DNA from: Torreya grandis
Lineage: Eukaryota > Streptophyta > Pinopsida > Cupressales > Taxaceae
Reading direction: 5' to 3'
Assembly: GCA_037957365.1 (NCBI GenBank)
Contig: JARHVA010000251.1
Span: 350,501-414,500 of the forward strand
DNA length: 64,000 bases
Below, piece after piece: positions 23,435 to 36,500 of the stretch. Positions within the stretch are counted from its first letter, which is position 1. Each line of letters opens with the position of its first letter. The notes under the pieces were generated by a model, which made no database searches, was not told the origin of the DNA, and worked only from the letters and a program-made list of their open reading frames with translations. The position numbers were made by a program, and so were the translations under genes.

Positions 23435-24625
23435 TGTAGTCATATAAAATATCAAAATTTCTAGTTTGAGTGTGGGTTGTAACACCTAACCCGTAGGTCA
23501 CTCTTGCATGCTCTCATGGTCTTCCTAGACACCTTTTTTCTTATTCCTAGTCTTCTATAGTCTTTTGAAATTCTAGCTTAGCCAGGCTGCATTTTCTATG
23601 CTAATTCTATCCCCTAGGTCTCACACCTATAGGATAGGAGAACCCAACTTGGACTATAGCATTAGACCCTAGGGTGTCCTATTTTGGTTCTATTATCTAA
23701 TTGAATTTTTATTACCAATGGTTATTTCTTTTGGGTTCCTTTCCTTCATCTTTTTATCCTAACATGAATACATTCAAACTATGACCAATATATCTCTATA
23801 AAATCCCATTCAGAGTTCTTTTAGAAAGGGCTTGGTAAATATTACCAAGAAATCAAGAATACAAGAAAAACCACTAAGGCAAATTTCCCTATTCTCTACA
23901 TAAAGCCATCCAATACAGCTACAAGCATATCAAAATCCTCACACCAATCCTTAACCACCTCAAATAGACCTAGTTTAGCATTTTTACATCTACATTACAC
24001 TATTGCACAAATCACATTAAGTTGGATAACTACATGTGGATTGATCCCTCTTTAAATTATTAATATGTAGGTAATGTGCCTAGAAAATGGGTGTGGATAC
24101 ATGTTTAGTGCATATTACACATACTAACCCCCTTTTTCTTGAGTTTTATCAAAGAATAATGAAGTCTAGGGTTTGAATATTAAATCATCTCTATAAGGAG
24201 TTATATAGATGTTTATCAGTCAAAATTTCATAGGTAGACTCACACAGGGGTAATGAACAAAACCCAAAAAACTTAGGTCTTTATGATAAATTTGGACAAT
24301 AGTGGCAAAAGAGGAAAATAACACGAGACCCTAGAGTGTCCTATTTTATAACTCCTATGCTTTCACAAAATAAAAGTTAGATCTTGATTTGTGACGCTAT
24401 TCCAATCTTACACAACCAATATCAGACCCTACAATTAGCCATTTCAATTCATTTTAAGCTATCTTATTTTTTTCATATTTATTACTATTATAAAAAGGTT
24501 AAAAATACAATTAAATTATACAAATTAGTGGTTATTTTATTACAATATTATTTATTTATTTACTATTTCAGACCCTTAACTAAATCAGGAATAATAAGAC
24601 TATTATTCCCAAAATAGTTAAATCA
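23435..24625 (+). repeat. X2 3' LTR
   Basis: 1191 bp from TGTAGTCATATAAAAT to AATAGTTAAATCA. It is the inverted equivalent of both X1 LTRs. The start is set by the polypurine tract and the end by the start of Y2 homology at 24626. Confidence 0.8.
23794..23807 (+). promoter_or_regulatory. TATA-like box in the X2 LTR
   Basis: CTCTATAAAATCCC stands 360 bp after the LTR start and is conserved in all three X LTRs in the window. Confidence 0.5.
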
Positions 24626-25584
24626 GAAAAAACATAGTTTGATAAGGATACAAAGTTGATCAAGTTGACTTAGTAGTGTAACTTAAGAAAAAGATATTCA
24701 GTAAGGATACAGAGTCAACCAGGTCAACTTAGTACTATAAATTGAGAAAAAGATAGTCTATAAGAGACTATGTCAAATAGAATGATAGTGTACTATAAAT
24801 AGGGAAATGGTTTCTAATGTAATTGAAATAAGAAATGAAAGGAAACACAAAAACAATTGGATCAATGAGAATGATCCAATTGGCATATAACACAAAACCT
24901 TGCACCAATTCTATCCAATGCAAATTTTTATGATAAAACATAAAATGAGCAATGATAAATACATCAACTTAAAAGTAAATGATAACTAAGTGGTCATCTT
25001 GAGTGTTAGATTATTATAAAGTGTTATTTTAAATATAATAGGGAAGTTAGCTAAAAATAGAGAACTTAAAAAAAATCTATGGATGGTTTCAGGATGTTTA
25101 GACTAAAAGAGATTTATGTTGGTAATGGTATTGGCTTAGTATTTGGGTCTACTCTCTCACTTCACAATCTCACAATGATAAGGGTATCAGATGCTTTGAC
25201 AATATATACTATTAACCATGTATTTATACTTGGCTAGAAAAACAAGTCAGCTTCCTCTTTGGTGATGAAATCTAAGTAGGAAGGCCTTGGAAAGACAAAT
25301 TTTGAGTGTATTTTGAAATTTGTTTGATTTGGTAGTGTGTGCAAAAATATCAAAATAGTGAAACTAAATGGTATTCTGAAAAACCATCTAATTAGACTAT
25401 GTGAGCTACTCTAAGCATGTAAACAACTAATAATGAAAGTCTGAATTAGTTACTAACATATATCTATTAATTCCCAAATTAAGAATGGTATAGAGTTAGT
25501 TTAGATGACACTATATGAAAATATTATATAACATAGTTAATTTTGTTGCTTTTATATTGTAGAAACAAGAGTCCTTAAGAACTA

Positions 25585-26105
25585 AGTTTACTAGGTCAAC
25601 TTAGCTTTTTAGATAGAAGATAGGCTACAAAACTAACTCACCTAGGTCAACTTAGTTTTCTATATTATTGTAGTTTTGAAGATGAAAAACTTGTAGAAAA
25701 TAGAACCATAATGAAGTACTAAATTCAAAGAGAGAGAAAGGAACCTTGGTGGTTAGAAGATGCTGAGAATTTCAAATTTTTTATTGAAGTGACTTGAATG
25801 TTGCTTGTAATTTCTTCTAAATAAATCAACTAGGTCAACCTAGTTTTATTAAACCCTATTTACTAAGGCCTCTTAAGATTACTAAGTTGACCTGGGTGAC
25901 TTAGTTTGTTATCTAGATGTTGACTGTAAGACTAGGTTGACCTATTTGACATAGTCAACTATTTGGGACTAAATAAGGGTACTATGTCAACCTACTCAAT
26001 CTAGTAACCTATATTTGATAAATATATATACAAAAAGAATATACCCATTTTGATGTGATTATGTGTTAAACCTATGCATAGAAGTTAACCTATTTGACCA
26101 AGTAT
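25585..26105. promoter_or_regulatory. Cluster of TTGAC (W-box-like) motifs in the Y2 LTR
   Basis: Within about 520 bp the sequence has at least eight copies of TTGACC or TTGACT on one strand or the other, many inside a longer phrase near CTAGGTCAACTTAG. More copies lie at 24660-24730, 12515-12590 and 265-345. TTGAC is the core of the W-box bound by plant WRKY factors (established). Whether these sites bind anything is not shown by the sequence, and downstream position in R/U5 makes a promoter role uncertain. Confidence 0.35.
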
Positions 26106-26896
26106 CACAAATATAGAAGAATAATAAAATGATAGAAATGAAACATGTGAAAGAAAAACTAAAAGGGTTAGATTCATGTTAGATTCATCTGAGTATATGC
26201 AATGGTAAATACATTAGATCTACAAATCAATCCTAGATCAAAGAAGATAGATACTACTTACACCTTTGATTGGGTTTACATTAGATCATTGTGGTTATGA
26301 CTAATATGGATTTGCTAGACCTAATCAATGGATCTCTTACCATAATAAACTTACTAAGAAGGGATCTAAAGCCTCTCGTTAAGCAAAACTATGCAATAAC
26401 CCTAACTAGGTCCTATATTTTCATATTCACTAAACTAATAACAAATGAATCAAAATCCAATCTAGTGCTCACCAAAGCTTGTGGCACAAAGTGGAGGTAA
26501 TAAACTTAAAATTAAACATGCATAAGATAATCCTAATTAAGGTATGTATAGGTAAAACCCTAATGCATGGAGAGAGAGAATATTATTCAAAATCTGTTAC
26601 TTATGCTACTTATATCTACTAAAGAGAGGAGAAAAGTTAGAGAAACTTATCTAGAAGATAAACCTATCGAGTCTCAATCTCTCCCTTGGCCAAATGTGCT
26701 TTGAAAGAGGTTATGGTTTGTAAAGATCACTAAGAAAGGCTAAATCATATAAGACTTCTCCACAAGATTATATTATTCTCCAAGTATAAACCCTAAGCTA
26801 AGAATTCTCAAGTAGAATGGTGGAAGAGCAAATTGCAAAGAAGATCAAATGAATAATAACTCTTTCATACTCTGTAAGAATGGGGAAATGGATGTA

Positions 26897-26907
26897 TTTA
26901 TATAGGT
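26897..26907 (-). promoter_or_regulatory. TATA-like box in the Y2 LTR
   Basis: The minus strand reads CCTATATAAAT, conserved with Y1 210-219, about 470 bp inside the LTR. Confidence 0.5.
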
Positions 26908-27373
26908 GGATCAAACCTTAAACCCTTCTTAAAGTTTTAGTTGACAAGTTCGAATCCATTAACCTATTATTTTAATTGACAAAAACTAATTAGGTCATGA
27001 ACTAAGTTGGACAAGGGCTGACCTATACCAAGGATGATTATTAGCAATAAGAATACAAGGTTGATGTGGTCAACATAGTCATGTAAACTATAAAAAGGGG
27101 TTTAGGTTAGGGAAAGGGATAATGAAGGTGGTAAAATATTAGAGGATTGTGTAAAATGGGAGTCAAAGATTAGGGGAATGTTTTTTATGAGACAAGTGTG
27201 TAGATAATATGTGTAAAAAAGGACAACAATCCTATGAAGCACCAATGGTCTACCCACCACTTTCCTGGTGCACCCATTAAGGCATGCATTCAGAGAAATT
27301 AAGACTCTACAGGTTCTTGTAATATATATAGCATCAATAATTGATAAAAGTTTTAAAATATTATGTGTATACA

Positions 27374-27388
27374 TATTCCCCACTCAAA
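27374..27388 (-). other. Y2 polypurine tract
   Basis: The minus strand has a GAGTGGGGAA tract directly before the LTR start TGTATACAC, matching Y1. Confidence 0.6.
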
Positions 27389-29870
27389 TCTCATCATGTG
27401 TCACTCATGTGCAATAGCAGATGGTGCTTCAAAAAAATAACATGGTAACACACAACATGGAGGTTAAAAAACTTGTAGTATTTTGAAGCATAAAATAAAT
27501 GAAAGTAAATGACTAAAAGGGAAATAACTGAAAACATAAATTTAATACATTCTTTGACTTACCTTTATCATTGGATGGTTTTCTATTATGTTTGTAGTTT
27601 TTATTATGGAGGGCATAGAGACTGATTTAGTCAAACACTAGAATACAAAACTAAAGAGCAAAAATAAACAAATGTAGGAAAGCCAAGATAGTTGGTGCTA
27701 TGTGAATGAGATGTACTTATAAATTTGGAATGCCAAGGTGACAAGTGCTATGTCAGATAAAATTCCCAAGTCAAAATTTAGGGTAGATCAGGTAAAAAAA
27801 AGTTAAGGTTACTAAAGATAGAGAAACTCAAATAAGTAAAACTCAAGTAAGAAAGGAAAACTCACCACGTCAAACTAAGGATACATGTTAAAAAGATGGA
27901 AATCAAACATTAATGTGAAAATAGTAACAATCCTTAAATAAATATTGGAAAGCAAAAATTGTAAAACCACATTGATGAGTGAGAAGTAACAAGCCTTAAT
28001 CAACCATTAATGAAAAAAGATGCATAAAAGGGAAAATAACATTGATGAGTGAGAAGAAACAAGCCAACCTCACTCAAAAATTTAAAAAGTGCATGAAAGT
28101 AGAAACAAACTTAGGAGTCTGCTAAAAAGGATGGTACAATAATGAAAAATGGTTGAAGAAAGTAAATTAAGTCTAGAAATGTAGAACCATGGTATAAATA
28201 AAATAATCCATAATTTCTCAAACATGTTTTGTTCTAAGGATAGATAAAACTGAAACAAAGTAGTGCTAGCATGTTTTTAAGATGTGAAGAAGAAGGAAGT
28301 ATAGAAGAGGGTAAACAAATTTGGAATCACACATGCTTGTCAAGGGGGGAAATGAAAATGGTGGAGGGGAGATGATGGAAAAATGAAGGTGGAATAAATC
28401 TTTATCAAAGTCAAGATACTAAAATTAGGTTTGTCAAAATAAGAGGACTTTAGACCTTAAGGACTCTGAAGAACTTCTCTTAGCCACACAAGTCTTAGGT
28501 TAATAAATTAAGTATGTAGATCATCCCATGAAGGCTATATAAATGAAAATTAAAATGGACCTACCTTCCCATAATGTTTTTCCCATTCCTCAGGACTATA
28601 GAAAGAGTCATGAGTTTACTGCAAAGATTGGGTACTTGTTATCACTATAGAGTTTCTTTAATTCTCCTATTCCAATCTACTAGCCTACCACACACCAATA
28701 GACCTTAGCTCTATTGTGAGGCCAAATATGAATTTTGATCTTTGATTAGAGATAGGATATATTCTTATAATCATGTATTTTAGTGTGATTTTGACTTTTG
28801 AAATTTTTATGTTGTCTTTTATATATCATTTCCTTTTATTTTAAATTATTTGGATTTTAAATTTCTTGATGGATTTTAATTTTCCTCCCTTATATATACT
28901 TAGATGACCAAACATGGGTGCTAAACATGACTTTCATTTGAATACTTGGGACTTATTTGCTAAGAAAGAGAACTCAGAGAGCATGGTGTCTAAGAGTCTA
29001 ATGAATCTAGGTGAAATAAAAGTGTTATCTTGACTTCAACCTCATTTTATCCAATGTGAAATGAAAGGAAAATAAATCAACATGAAATAATATAAATTAA
29101 TCCAAATCACAAAAATGTGATAAAGGGCAAAAAAAGGGGATTCAATGATATAAAAGTGTGATTCCTTATCATAAGTATGAGGGAAATGGAGTAAAACATA
29201 ATAAAATAGGTTGTTATGTAAATTCCATTAATACAAAAAAGCAAAAGCTAAAGCTAATAACAATGATTAAAAAATCATAACCAATGCTAAACACATTATA
29301 GAAAAGGAATGATAATATGGTGATATTATGAGGAAGGCCAGGACCTATTTATGGTCTTACATTTCAACTCATAAAAAAAGAAACTGATTAGGGTGCATAA
29401 AGTATGTCAAAAATAAAATGAGATAAGAAAAAGATGGCATTTGTGAGGAAGGCTAGGTCATATCCATGGCCTTACACTACAACTCATAAATGATAAACCT
29501 AAGGGGTGACAAAAATTGTGTAAAAATTATGAAAACAAAGAGGATAATAGTATATCATGAGGAATGTTGGGTCTTATCCATGGCTTTACAATACAAATCA
29601 TGAGAAAAAGGGAAACCAAAAGACCAAAAGGAAGGACAAAGGTTTGTAAAAAAAATAGAGAACTATTGCACAGGGTGAGACCCATTCAAGTATACTATAA
29701 AAAATGTTAAATATATAGCATATAAAAATCATGAAATGAAGGGAAGGATTAGGAAAAATACTTCTTGAAGAATTGTGCATTGGTGGGTTCTTTAAAAATA
29801 TGACCTTCAATGGTTTAAAAGTGATAGGTAGTTAGACTAAGAATATCTTTGACTAAGGACCCCACCATTT
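27389..29870 (-). mobile_element. Y2 non-coding 3' region with the 3-copy repeat
   Basis: Collinear with Y1 702-2980. The triplicated block of about 115-bp units is at 29320-29625 (TATCCATGG-type motifs near 29347, 29459 and 29576). No protein domain is seen. Confidence 0.6.
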
Positions 29871-29874
29871 TTTA

Positions 29875-30960
29875 GCATATTTACTTTCTTTGTCATGAGT
29901 TTAGTCTAATTTAAGGATAATATCACCAATATTAATTGTGTGAAATTTGACTCATTTGTTATGTTATTTGGTAATATGGGCCTTATATTGGAGATTATGT
30001 TATAAAGTAAATATATGGTGTTCGTCAAGGAGATCAAAACCATGAAGGTGAGCATCACATAATTCTTCATCAAGTATGATACCATGAAGATATTTATGAA
30101 GAGAGGGAAGCTCAACTTTTAATGGGAGGACTAATTCAATACCATAGACTAGAGAGAATATTGTTTCCCTAGTTGTAGTACATATGCTAGTGTGATAGGC
30201 CCAAAGAGTAGGATAGAGATAAAGGTGCCAATATATGCATGTCTCATGAATTATCTTTTGGATAATTTTATTAATAATTTTATTTGTGACCTTAGTTTGG
30301 CCTTTAAATTACAGATGATAGGGTATGAAGAATTTGTGATTGATTTTAAATTTAGCATAGACTTATTTAACATATTTATTTTTAAAATTACCACCATTAT
30401 CTGAAATGATAGTAGAGTGAAACCAAAGTAGAAAATTATTTGATTAAGGATAAATTTATATATGGTGGTACCGATGATATTAATGAGGGGCATAACCTCA
30501 ACCCATTTGGTAAACTATTTTGTGGATATGATTATAAAGATATGTCCATCTTGAGATTAAGGTAGTTTTCCTTTGAGATCTAATCCACACATGGAGAAAG
30601 GCCAAGGAGATTATACATTTTGAATCTTTGCTAGAGGTGAATGAATTAATCATCATAAATTTGGAAAGGAGTACACTTTTTATCAAATTTTATAGAATCA
30701 TTTTGAAGATCAGGCCAACAGTATTCCATATGTAATTATTTATGGGTTGTAGCATGTCTACTAGTGGCCACCACAAATGCCCTCATGTGATGTTTAAGAA
30801 GAGGAGGAACCTCGTCTTTTATAACACAAAGGAGCAAGGTACCTTCAACATTATGATAATATAGGATGTTATATCAAAATAAATACTTAGAATATTATTT
30901 GTTAAAATGTGTATCTTTTCACAAGAATCTAAGTTGGGAGATAATTTTGATGTTCCATAA
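29875..30960 (-). pseudogene. Y2 integrase (decayed)
   Basis: The minus strand reads IISDNGGNFKNKYVK near 30365-30415, with the catalytic Asp kept, unlike Y1. Then come PYHL(stop)FKGQTKVTNKIINK near 30290-30340, where the catalytic Glu of QAEATNK is Lys (position at GQTKVTNK), an LWAYHTSICT segment near 30200, and FHTINIGDIILK near 29925. So each copy has lost a different catalytic residue. Stops and frameshifts are many. Confidence 0.75.
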
Positions 30961-30988
30961 ATTGAATTATGTCTTTGTACGATTGGAT

Positions 30989-31475
30989 TTATCGAATGGT
31001 GATGGATTCAATGTGGAAAGTTAGTGACTCATGTGGTTGAGTAGAATATGGAGATTTTATTATTTGGATAATAAAAGTGGGATCAGTAAGAACATAGTGT
31101 GGATAAAATATATATGCTAAAGAAGTGATGGAATCAATAATAGTATTTTGATCTTGAGGGATAGGATTGATGGTAAAAAAAATGAAATCTTTGGTGAGAT
31201 TAATTACAATTTGATGATAAGAAATTATATTATCTTTTTTTGCATTGCTAACCACCATTAACATGGAATAAAATGAGTTAGGAATTACCTAAATCATGTA
31301 AGTAATGGATATCTAAATTAAGGATAAATCTCATTCCTAAGATTAAAGATTTGTAATCTACAATGTTGTTAGTGACATCAAATGTTAAGAGAAAAGTTAA
31401 AGGGATGATTTTTCCAAGAGGTCTTGTAATAATACAACTCGCCCAAAATCCTTGAAGGCATTTAAAAAAATCAAA
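30989..31475 (-). pseudogene. Y2 second RNase H domain (decayed)
   Basis: The open frame 31278-31706 contains, in its last half, WILHFDFFKCLQGFWASCII, PLGKIIPLTF, FDVTNNIVDYKSLILGMR and LHDLGNS. These match the D, E (here Asp in VDY) and D positions of an archaeal-type RNase H. After a frameshift the rest follows at 30989-31264 with IPQDQNTIIDSITSLA, carrying the fourth acidic residue. The extra RNase H after the usual one is a recognised mark of Tat/Ogre gypsy elements. Confidence 0.7.
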
Positions 31476-32170
31476 GTGAAGGATCCAAGTATCCTCATGT
31501 AAATTGACATTAATTTCAAGTTCTTCAATGACTTCTTTTGGTTTATTAGTATTAGTAATGATAGTGGATTCATCAAGATTACTTATTTTAAGATCAGAAA
31601 TGAAGTTATGGAAGTAATCTTTAAGAGATATGCCTTGGTTGAGACCTTCAATATAGAGAATAATGCAATCAAGAAGACTATCTTGAAGGTGGTTGGTAGT
31701 GGGCATGGGAGTTGTATAAATTTGATCAGTGATGATTTGTCCTTTGATATATTTTTGATTAATAATTCAGAGATCAAATCCCATGAGAAGGACCATCCAC
31801 TTGTAAATTCTGCCTCTAAGAAGAAGGGCTTTGGAGAAAAAGTGATGAAGGGAATTAGAATGGTTGATAACATAAGTGGTCTGATAATGCATATAATGTT
31901 GAAGCTTTTAAGTTAAAAAATATATGGCAAGGCAATCTCATTCAACTTTTATGTAGCATTTTACATAATAAATGAGGCTTCTAATTATATAGTATATGTT
32001 ATATTATCTTCTAGTATCATCTTGTTTGTTAAGCATTTACCCAACTGATATGGGTTTGGAAGAGGTATATAGGATTAAAAGTCAATAATTTAAAGGGGGA
32101 TAAAGAGTAGGTGGGTGAAGTAATGATTATTTCATATTATCAAATGATTTTTGACATGGATCCATCTATT
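31476..32170 (-). pseudogene. Y2 RT-linked RNase H (decayed)
   Basis: Equivalent to Y1 4861-5560. The minus strand gives pieces of the same domain (such as KWMVLLMGFDL near 31770-31810) in shifting frames, and the tail (31500-31706) runs into the second RNase H through an acidic linker (EELEINVNLHEDTW). Overlapping open frames at 31583-31873 and 31608-31916 are shadows. Confidence 0.6.
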
Positions 32171-32229
32171 CTAGAGCATTATCATTTTTAAGATGAGAAT
32201 TTATGGAGTATATATGATAAGCCATATTG

Positions 32230-33190
32230 GGGATGAATCATCTAATTTCCCCAAGTTTACTAAGATAAGTGAGAATGTATAGAATAGATCAAGGGGTGGG
32301 CATGTTGATGATAACATTGATCTTGGTAGGGTCAACATTGATGCTGTTGAGAGAAACTAAGAACCTAATAGTTTTCTAGATATGACATTAAAGACATATT
32401 TGTAAGGGTTTAGACTAACTTTTTATTTATAAAGGTGGTCGAAGATGATAGAAATATCAAAAAGATGAGTCTTGTAACATTTATATTTAGCAATTAGGTC
32501 ATCCACATAGGTTTCTTCAATTTTATGAATAAGATCATGAAAGATATGAGCCATTATCCACTGATAAGTATCTCTAACATTTTTTAGGCCAAAGGGCATT
32601 TTAACATAGTAATAGGTGCCATATTCTTTAGTGAAAGTGGTCTTATGTTGGTATTTAGGGGAATGTGAATTGGTTATATCCTAATAAACCATCTATAAGA
32701 GACAACAATTCATAACCAGTTATAGAATTGATAATGGAATCTATTTAAGGTAGAGGTAAATCATCCTTGGGATAAACAAGATTAAGATTAAGGAAATCGA
32801 TGTAAATGCAAATGACCATGGTGAATTTTTTCCAAATAAGGACTATGTTCAAAACCCATTTAGAATACTCCATGAGTTTGATAAACTTAGCATTAAGAAG
32901 ATTGATAATTTATTTATGACATAATGTTGAAACTTGAAGTGAAAATTTCCATTACTTTTGGTGCATAGGTTTAGCATCAAGATACATGATGATATTTTGC
33001 ACCACAATGCTAGGATAAATACCAAACACGTCCTTGTAGGACTAGGAAAACATCACATGATATTTATCAAAAAATAAACTAAAGTTATCATTTTCATTAG
33101 GAACAAGTTCATGAGAAATTTTAATTGGTCGAGGGGATGATGGAGTACCATATTCAATGTGAGTAGTGATGAAATTTTTGAAACAAGGGG
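32230..33190 (-). pseudogene. Y2 reverse transcriptase (decayed)
   Basis: Collinear with Y1 7883-8900 and contiguous with the RNase H region because W is absent. The minus strand near 32590-32610 keeps the KMPFGLKN motif, and the stretch near 32470-32530 matches the YxDDL region of Y1. No open frame exceeds 60 codons. Confidence 0.7.
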
Positions 33191-33523
33191 ATTTATTTTT
33201 GAAATTATTGAGTTTGTGATGTTATCGAGGAAGTTGAAGTTCTCAAGAATAAATTAATTCAAGGATAGCTTCATCACTAGGCAAAGTGGGAAGAGGGACA
33301 TAATACTAAACATCTACTTTGAGATTGAGAATTTTATTAGCATGTCTATCATAGTTAGAATGAATTTGATAGATATTTATGTTATTGGCATCTAATGTGA
33401 TCTCAAGAGTAGGAGGAGTAGATTAATCTAGCAAGATTGGTGTATCATTAGTTTATTTGATGGGGGAAAAATCATATGTAATGATGGGATCTGCAGGTGG
33501 TAAAGAATATGTAATGATTTATA
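33191..33523 (-). mobile_element. Y2 end fragment at the satellite junction
   Basis: This aligns with Y1 8900-9245 (shared phrases include ATGATGGGATCTG.AGGTGGTAAAGAA). Homology stops near 33523 and satellite sequence begins within about 10 bp. I see no intervening sequence. Confidence 0.6.
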
Positions 33524-33529
33524 GAAGTT

Positions 33530-36500
33530 CATAAGGTTAATATCAAATATTCATAATAATAAACATTAATTAAATTAAGGTGGTTAATATTTAACACTCA
33601 TAATGGTGCAACTAATGTAATATTAATTAAATTTAATGAAATACCCTAACATGATAAATTCCACCTTACATGAAGGCCACAACATTGAGAGGATTTATCC
33701 CACTTCAAAAATTAACTAGTGATACTGATGTCCATAAATGCCAATACACAACATAAGCATTACCAATAGGGAAAGAGTCTAGAGTGTTAAAATCCTAAAA
33801 TATTATGCAATTAATTTAATTAACTAAATAATATTACTCCCCCTTACTACAAAATGCTTCATGATTGTTGTGATTAATATCAAACACTCATAATGGTACA
33901 ATCAGTGTAATATTAATTAAATTTAATGAAATAACCAAACACAGTAAGTTACACCCTACATGAATGTCACGACATTGAGAGGATTTATCCCACATTCATC
34001 ATTTAACTAGTGATAATGAAACTCATAAGTGCCAATACACAACATAAGCCTTTCCAATAGACAAAGAGTGTAGAGGGTGAAAATATCAAAATATTATGTG
34101 ATTAATTTAATTAATTAAATAATATTACTCCCCTTTACTAACAAATACTTCATGGGTATTATGGTTAATATTGAACACTCATAATAGTGTAGCCAATGTA
34201 AAATTATTAAATTTAATGAAATACCTTAACATAGTAAGTTCCACTCTACACAAAAGCCATGATATTGAGAGGATTTATCCCACATTCACTAGTTAACCAG
34301 TGATAGTGATATTCATAAGCACTAATACAAAACACAAACTTTTCCAATAGGTAAAGACTCTAGATGGTGAAAATACCAAAATATTATGTGATTAATTTAA
34401 TTAATTAAATAATATTACACCCCATTACTAACAATTGTTTCATGGTTGTTGTGGTTAATATTGAACACTCATAATAATGAAGCTAGTGTAATATTAATTA
34501 AATTTAATGAAATACCCTAACATGATAAGTTTCACCCTACAAAAAGGCCATGACATTGAGAGGATTTTTCCCACATTCACTAGTTAACTAGTGATAGTGA
34601 TGTTCATAAGCGCCAATGCGCAATATAAGCTTTGTCAATAGGGAAAAAGTTTAGAGAGTTAAAAGCTTGAAATATTATGATATTAATTTAATTAATTAAA
34701 TAATATTAATCCCCCTTACTAATAAATGCTTCATGGTTGTTAATACTGAATACTCATAATGGCGTAGTAGTGTAACAATAATTAAATTCAATGGAATACC
34801 TTAATACTGTAAGTTACACCCAACACAAAGGCCAAACCATTGAGAGGATTTATCCCACATTCATCAATTAGCTAATGATAATGGTGTTAATAAATGAAAA
34901 TACACAATATAATCTTTGCCAATAGGGAAATATTTTAGAGGGTGAAAAGCCTAAAATATTATGTGATTAATTTAATTAATTAAATACTATTACTCCCACT
35001 TAATAACAAATGCTTCATGTTTATTGCAGTTAATATCAAATAATCATAAAGGTACATTGAGTGTGATATTAATTAAATTTAATGAAATACCCTAACACGG
35101 TAAGTTCCACCCTACACAAAGGCTACGACATTGAGAGGATTTATCCCACATTCACTAATTAACTAGTGATAGTGATGTTCATAAGTGCTAGTACACAACA
35201 TAAGCTCTATTAATAGGAAAAGAGTCTAGAGGGTGAAAATCCTAAAATATTATACAATTAATTTAATTAATTAAATAATATTAGTCCCCCTTACTAACAA
35301 ATGTTTCATGGTTTTTGTGGTTAATATCAAACACTAAAAATAGTGTAGCCAACGTAATATTAAATAAATTTAATGAAATACCCTAACACGGTAAGTTCCA
35401 CCTTACACGAAGGCCAAGATGTTGAGAGGATTTATCCCACATTCACTAGTTCACTAGTGATAGTGATGTTCATAAGCATTAATACACAACATAAGATTTT
35501 CCAATAGGGAAAGAGTCTAGAGGGTGAAAAGCCTAAATTATTATACGATTAATTTAATTAATTAAATAATATTACTCACCCTTAATAACAAATGTTTCAT
35601 GGTTGGTGTGGGTAATATCAAACACTTATAATGGTACAACCATTGTAATATTAATTTACTTTAATGAAATATCCTAGCATAGTAAGTTCCACCTTACACG
35701 AAGGCCACAACATTGAGAGGATTTATCCCACATTTACTAATTAACTAGTGATAGTGATGTTCATAAGTGTGAATAAACAACATAATTTTTACCAATAGGG
35801 AAAGAGTCTAGAGATAATTTTTTTGAAATATTATGTAATTAATTTAATTAATTAAATAATATAACTTCCCCTTACTAATAATTTCTTCATGGTTTTTATG
35901 GTTAATATCAAACACTCATAATAGTGAAACTAGTGTAATATTAATTAAATTTAATGAAATAATCTAACACGGTAAGATCCACCCTACACGAAGGCCACAA
36001 CATTGACATGATTTATCCCACATTCACTAGTTAACTAGTGATAGTGATGTTCATCAGTGCTAGTACACAACATAGGATTTGCTACTAGGGAAACAGTCTA
36101 GAGGGTGAAAATCCTAAAATATTATATGATTAATTTAATTAATTAAATAATATTACCCCCCATTAATAACAAATGCTTCATAATTATTGTGGTTAATATC
36201 AAATACTCATAATGATGCATCTAGTGTAATATTAATTAAATCTAATGAAATACCTTAACATGGTGAATTCCACCCTACACAAAGGACATGGCATTGAGAG
36301 GATTTATCCCACATTCACTTGTTAACTAGAGATAGTGATGTTCATAAGCACCAATACACAAGATAAGTTTTGCCAATAGGGAAAGAGTCTGGAGGGTAAA
36401 AATACTAAAATATTATGTGATTAATTTAATTAATTAAATAATATTAGTCCCCCTTATTAACATATATTTCATGGTTTTTGTGGTTAATATCAAACACTCA

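Larger units (their letters stand above)
20217..24625 (+). mobile_element. X2: 5'-truncated plus-strand copy of the X family
   Basis: X2 starts abruptly inside integrase directly at the end of the X1 5' LTR, then has a 2.5-kb non-coding region and an intact-ended 3' LTR. It is opposite in orientation to X1, so the pair forms an inverted repeat with arms of about 3.6-3.7 kb (13116-16785 against 20930-24625). Everything upstream of mid-integrase is missing. The right flank (GAAAA) is the first base run of the Y2 LTR. X1 may have inserted into X2, with the left part of X2 later lost. Confidence 0.7.
24626..27373 (-). repeat. Y2 3' LTR (about 2.7 kb)
   Basis: The inner end is ...GTATACA at 27373 next to a purine tract. 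The outer end is set where homology to the Y1 5' LTR remnant begins. An alternative start with a TG is 24641 (TGATAAGGATAC). U3 is about 470 bp and the R/U5 part about 2.2 kb, unusually long. The LTR repeatedly carries a motif close to CTAGGTCAACTTAG (W-box-like TTGAC core), mainly at 24660-24730 and 25585-26100. The 69-codon frame at 26291-26500 and others here have no gene features. Confidence 0.7.
24626..33523 (-). mobile_element. Y2: 5'-truncated minus-strand sister of Y1
   Basis: Y2 is collinear with Y1: LTR, non-coding region, integrase, two RNase H domains, RT and part of the protease-RT linker. It lacks W. The homology ends at about 33523 (equivalent to about 9245 in Y1), where the satellite starts. 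Protease, gag and the 5' LTR are missing. Y1 and Y2 have the same orientation, with X1/X2 between them. Confidence 0.8.
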
